DNA of 5,312 nucleotides from Paracoccaceae bacterium. Its GTDB lineage: Bacteria; Pseudomonadota; Alphaproteobacteria; Rhodobacterales; Rhodobacteraceae. The notes under the pieces are model-generated. The model did no database searches. It was not told the origin of the DNA and saw only the letters and a list, made by a program, of their open reading frames with translations. The position numbers and the translations under genes are program-made. The DNA is taken from contig SPLB01000100.1 of assembly GCA_004566265.1 (NCBI GenBank), positions 1 through 5,312 of the forward strand, given 5' to 3'. Positions 5,262 through 5,312 of the stretch are shown here, one piece after another; position 1 is the first letter of the stretch, and every line of letters begins with the position of its first letter.

Positions 5262-5312
5262 AGTCATCTGATCGCTTGACATTCCGGAGGACCTTAGCGC
5301 TTTCACAAGCGA

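Larger units (their letters stand above)
4979..5312. other. Gene-free stretch with short degenerate repeats
   Basis: No reading frame here has protein-like composition or a good ribosome binding site; the open frames on both strands are rich in Arg, Ser and His, as random G/C-rich frames are. The stretch contains an 11-bp tandem repeat, a palindrome and a pair of diverged ~19-bp motifs, each listed separately. No tRNA, rRNA or insertion-sequence ends were recognised. It may be the intergenic region before a gene beyond the right edge, or the debris that replaced the rest of the mdaB-like gene. Confidence 0.45.

Noticed and set aside
4901..5306. Open frames on both strands in the right-hand tail
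   Set aside because: They overlap one another, have Arg/Ser/His-rich random composition, and lack ribosome binding sites and recognisable domains.
1..5312. CRISPR arrays, tRNA or rRNA genes, insertion-sequence ends, intrinsic terminators
   Set aside because: I found no regularly spaced long repeats, cloverleaf-like segments, transposase motifs, or stem-loops followed by T-tracts.

Overview
The window reads as a stretch of alphaproteobacterial chromosome, most likely Rhodobacteraceae (Roseobacter group). The reasons are a moderately high G+C content with G/C-rich third codon positions, a Hint-domain protein of the type common in that family, and an FbpC-like ATPase of the alphaproteobacterial kind. 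This placement comes from recognising families by eye, not from a search.

Left part (1-2629). The 5' end of a minus-strand gene for a Hint (hedgehog/intein) protein runs off the left edge just after its predicted catalytic Cys. A 174-bp divergent intergenic region follows, with a 14-bp hairpin-type palindrome close to the Hint start. Then comes a tight two-gene plus-strand operon: an atypical SDR oxidoreductase (697-1476) whose Tyr/Lys catalytic pair is Ser/Arg, and 10 bp later an AlkC-type DNA alkylation-repair protein (1487-2629) with HEAT-like repeats and a C-terminal Ig-like domain.

Middle part (2630-4320). A 131-bp spacer carries a 16-bp near-identical direct repeat. It leads to a complete FbpC/PotA-type ABC ATPase with a TOBE-like tail (2761-3867). 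No permease or binding-protein gene is visible beside it. About 450 bp without an intact gene follows. Three short plus-strand reading frames abut one another there and may be the frameshifted remains of an unrecognised gene.

Right part (4317-5312). A minus-strand HxlR-family regulator with a TTG start and two N-terminal cysteines stands divergent to the first ~24 codons of an MdaB-like NAD(P)H:quinone oxidoreductase. That coding sequence then loses its frame and stops, so the regulator seems to have lost its likely target. The shared intergenic region has an AGTATACT palindrome and three copies of TCGAAC. The last ~330 bp has no convincing gene, only short degenerate repeats and a palindrome.

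Overall the window holds ordinary chromosomal genes with patches of decay. I did not find a convincing new multi-gene system. The most useful leads are the decayed HxlR/MdaB pair, the SDR-alkC operon and the repeat pair upstream of the ABC ATPase.
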